From Emticicia sp943368675 (GTDB lineage Bacteria > Bacteroidota > Bacteroidia > Cytophagales > Spirosomataceae), in contig CALRLN020000210.1 of NCBI GenBank assembly GCA_943368675.1, forward strand, positions 1-8,808: DNA of 8,808 bases, written 5' to 3'. Shown here piece after piece: positions 6,610 to 8,808 of this stretch (position 1 is the stretch's first letter; each line of letters begins with the position of its first letter). A model generated the notes under the pieces. It was not told the DNA's origin, searched no databases, and saw only the letters and a program-made list of their open reading frames with translations. The translations under genes and the position numbers were made by a program.

Positions 6610-8808
6610 TTAAATCTTCCGGTATCGCCTGAAAAACCATACTTTAAGTATATCTGCGGTAATAATGTAAGCAGCAATAATACCGAAAATGGCAAGCAGA
6701 TTTACCACAGGTAAAGGCACCAGACCTATATCGTCGGCTAACGGGCTGTAGGGGAGACCTAAGGTTACTATTAATCCGAAAATGCTCAGTATCAAAAGAT
6801 ATTTTGCGGGTTTGCTTTTAAAGAAATTTTTATGAGTTCTGATAATAAAAAGAATAAATAGTTCAGATAGCGCCGATTCAATAAACCATCCGGTCTGGAA
6901 CGCACTTTCTTTTGCTTTTAATAAAAACAGAAGTGTAAGGAAGGTAATCACATCAAAAAGAGAACTGTGAATACCGAAAATAACCATATACTTACTAATC
7001 ACTTTTAAATTCCACTTACCCGGTTTCTCCAACTGCTCCTGATCAACATTATCAGAGGCAACTGTAAGATAGGGAAAATCTGTGATAAAATTGGTTAACA
7101 GGATTTGTTGCGGGAGCATGGGCAAAAAGGGCAGAATAAGCGAAGCAATGGCTACACTGCACATATTGCCAAAAGTTGAGCCTGTGCTGATATAGATATA
7201 TTTTAGCGTATTGGCAAAAGTTTTCCGGCCCTCTTTTATCCCATCGGCAACTACCATCAGGTTTTTTTCCATTAAAACAAAATCTGCTGCCTCTCTTGCC
7301 ACATCTACGGCGTTCTCAACTGAAATGCCCACATCGGCGGCAGTGATAGCCGACACATCATTTATGCCATCGCCAATGTATGCGACCGTATATGACTTTC
7401 TTAATGCCTGCAGAATGCGTTCTTTTTGCTGCGGCTCTACTTCTGCAAAAATATGTGTTTTTCTGGCTAGTTGTTTTAAAGCTTCGGAACTTGTAGACAG
7501 CAGTTCTTGTCCGGTTAATACTACCGGATTCTCAATGCCAATTTTTAAACCTATGGCTCTGGCAACATTTCTATTATCTCCGGTGATGATTTTTAAATCG
7601 ACCTGAAGTTTTTTCAGTTCATCAATTGTTTCTTTGATTCCTTCCTTAACTGGGTCTTCAAAGTAAATAAATCCGGCAAATATCATGGCTTGCTCATCTT
7701 CCTTGGTTATACTTATCGGGTCAATATCCTTATAGCAGATAGCAATTACTCTTAAGCCATCTTCACCTAAATCATCAAACTTTTTTTCTATAATTGGTTG
7801 ATAAGAACTTATATTCTCAATATTTCCATCAGGTAATAGTACTGTTGTGCAGATACTGAGAATTTCTCTGAAAGCTCCCTTGCAAATCAATAAGTTTTTT
7901 GAATCTACCTTAACCCCGATACTCAATCTTTTACGAATAAAATCATAGGGTATTTCACCTGTTTTTTCCGGACTCAACGTGGTTTCAAATGTTAAGTTTT
8001 TTAAGGCTTCATCAATCGGATTTGCATACCCTGTTTCAAGAGTTGCGTTTAAGAAAGCCATTCTTTTTACTAATTCGCTTTCATTGCCTGAAATGTCAGT
8101 TAAGCCTTTTACCTTAATGGTGCCATCGGTTATAGTTCCTGTTTTATCAGTACATAATAAATCTACCTCGCCCAGATTTTGTATGGAAGCCAGTTTCTTT
8201 ACAATTACTTTCTTTGCCAACATCCGGCCTGCTCCGGCACTCATGGCTATACTCGTGATAGCCGGAAGCAACTCGGGCGCCATTCCTACGGCCAGCGCTA
8301 GGGCAAATAGCGTAGACTCAACGATGCTTTTATGATTTAATAAATTTACAACCAGAATAAAAAATGAAAGAATCAGGGTGATTTTCATCAGAAAAAAACC
8401 AAAGTCTTTAATGCCTTTCTCAAAGGTAGTTTCCACATTTACTGAGGCACTTTTTGCGATGCTGCCAAAAATAGTATCAGCTCCGGTATTAATGGCTAAT
8501 GCTTTTGCACTTCCGCTTACTACATTGGCACCCTCCCACAAACAATTGGTTCTTTTGGCTAATTCAGTATGTTCGTCCAGAATACCCGGATACTTCCTGA
8601 CCGGATAAGACTCGCCTGTTAATCCCGCTTCATTTACGTGCAATTCATTAGCTTCTGTCAAAAGGCAGTCTGCGGGTATTATGTCACCTGCTTTCAATAA
8701 GATTATATCTCCGTTTGCTATATCTTTTGAATCAATCAGTTGTGGCGCTCCATCGCGTAAGACAGTACTTTTTAAGGTAATAATTGATTGTAATTTCTCT
8801 ACTACTCT
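6610..8808 (-). CDS. mgtA: MgtA-like P-type cation (Mg2+) ATPase, N-terminus outside the window
   Basis: An inner-membrane ion pump of the P3B (magnesium-import) type that uses ATP to move a cation, probably Mg2+. The frame is open to the right edge; the TTG at 8697 lies inside the actuator domain and is not a start. There are 732 visible residues against roughly 850-900 in the family, so about 120-170 are missing. Counting from the codon at 8808: the actuator has ANGDIILLKAGD and TGES (64-67); M4 has MAPELLP (E179), like the TPEMLP of MgtA; the phosphorylation site is DKTGT (D221); the nucleotide domain has KGA (310-312); the hinge has TGD (409-411) and GDGIND (479-484). M5-M6 contain LPFLPMLP and TNFITD (N573, D577), followed by SDNVDQEQLEKP; M8 has FQTGWFIES. 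The predicted helices M3-M10 are all present. No catalytic residue is lost. The leader that might show Mg2+ control is out of view. It converges on the protease gene. Confidence 0.9.
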   Translation of the reverse strand, partial: RVVEKLQSIITLKSTVLRDGAPQLIDSKDIANGDIILLKAGDIIPADCLLTEANELHVNEAGLTGESYPVRKYPGILDEHTELAKRTNCLWEGANVVSGSAKALAINTGADTIFGSIAKSASVNVETTFEKGIKDFGFFLMKITLILSFFILVVNLLNHKSIVESTLFALALAVGMAPELLPAITSIAMSAGAGRMLAKKVIVKKLASIQNLGEVDLLCTDKTGTITDGTIKVKGLTDISGNESELVKRMAFLNATLETGYANPIDEALKNLTFETTLSPEKTGEIPYDFIRKRLSIGVKVDSKNLLICKGAFREILSICTTVLLPDGNIENISSYQPIIEKKFDDLGEDGLRVIAICYKDIDPISITKEDEQAMIFAGFIYFEDPVKEGIKETIDELKKLQVDLKIITGDNRNVARAIGLKIGIENPVVLTGQELLSTSSEALKQLARKTHIFAEVEPQQKERILQALRKSYTVAYIGDGINDVSAITAADVGISVENAVDVAREAADFVLMEKNLMVVADGIKEGRKTFANTLKYIYISTGSTFGNMCSVAIASLILPFLPMLPQQILLTNFITDFPYLTVASDNVDQEQLEKPGKWNLKVISKYMVIFGIHSSLFDVITFLTLLFLLKAKESAFQTGWFIESALSELFILFIIRTHKNFFKSKPAKYLLILSIFGLIVTLGLPYSPLADDIGLVPLPVVNLLAIFGIIAAYIITADILKVWFFRRYRKI

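Noticed and set aside
7211..8608. Several plus-strand open frames of 76-131 codons opposite the P-type ATPase
   Set aside because: They are antisense shadows of a gene with all catalytic motifs intact and show no domain features of their own.
8695..8697. TTG as start of the P-type ATPase
   Set aside because: The frame stays open to the window edge and encodes the expected actuator-domain sequence upstream (for example IANGDIILLKAGD).

Overview
The window looks like chromosomal DNA of a Bacteroidota member, probably a Cytophagales-type environmental bacterium. The evidence is a hybrid two-component regulator fusing kinase, receiver and AraC-type DNA-binding domains, tandem-domain universal stress protein sequence of the type common in that phylum, a secreted multi-domain protein with a 3-coathanger-stack-like module, AT-rich intergenic DNA and mostly absent Shine-Dalgarno sequences. 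This placement is by protein style only; no rRNA or other marker gene is present.

Layout: (1) nt 2-1663, plus strand: 3' part of a hybrid histidine kinase/response regulator/AraC gene whose sensor half lies outside the window. (2) nt 1664-1957: non-coding, with a hairpin that probably ends the next, leftward transcript. (3) nt 1958-2572 and 2644-3486, both minus strand: an uncharacterised lipoprotein and, upstream of it, a two-domain universal stress protein, 71 bp apart and possibly co-transcribed. (4) nt 3487-3853: a 367-bp divergent intergenic region. (5) nt 3854-6574, plus strand: a large secreted zinc metalloprotease with a chain of beta-sandwich modules and a carbohydrate-binding-like C-terminus. 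(6) nt 6610-8808, minus strand: an MgtA-like P-type cation ATPase whose N-terminus lies beyond the right edge; it converges on the protease with 35 bp between the stop codons.

The USP, the lipoprotein and the P-type ATPase lie on the same strand and suit a stress or ion-homeostasis neighbourhood. The protease, on the opposite strand between them, has an unrelated extracellular role. The regulator may act on genes to its left that are not visible. I see no tRNA, rRNA, CRISPR array, insertion sequence, phage gene or attachment site. Most of the window is ordinary. The points most worth a second look are the architecture of the protease, an internal 3-coathanger-like module, degenerate nucleotide loops in the USP, a strand-specific hairpin at 1820-1860, and a repeated heptamer in the divergent intergenic region.
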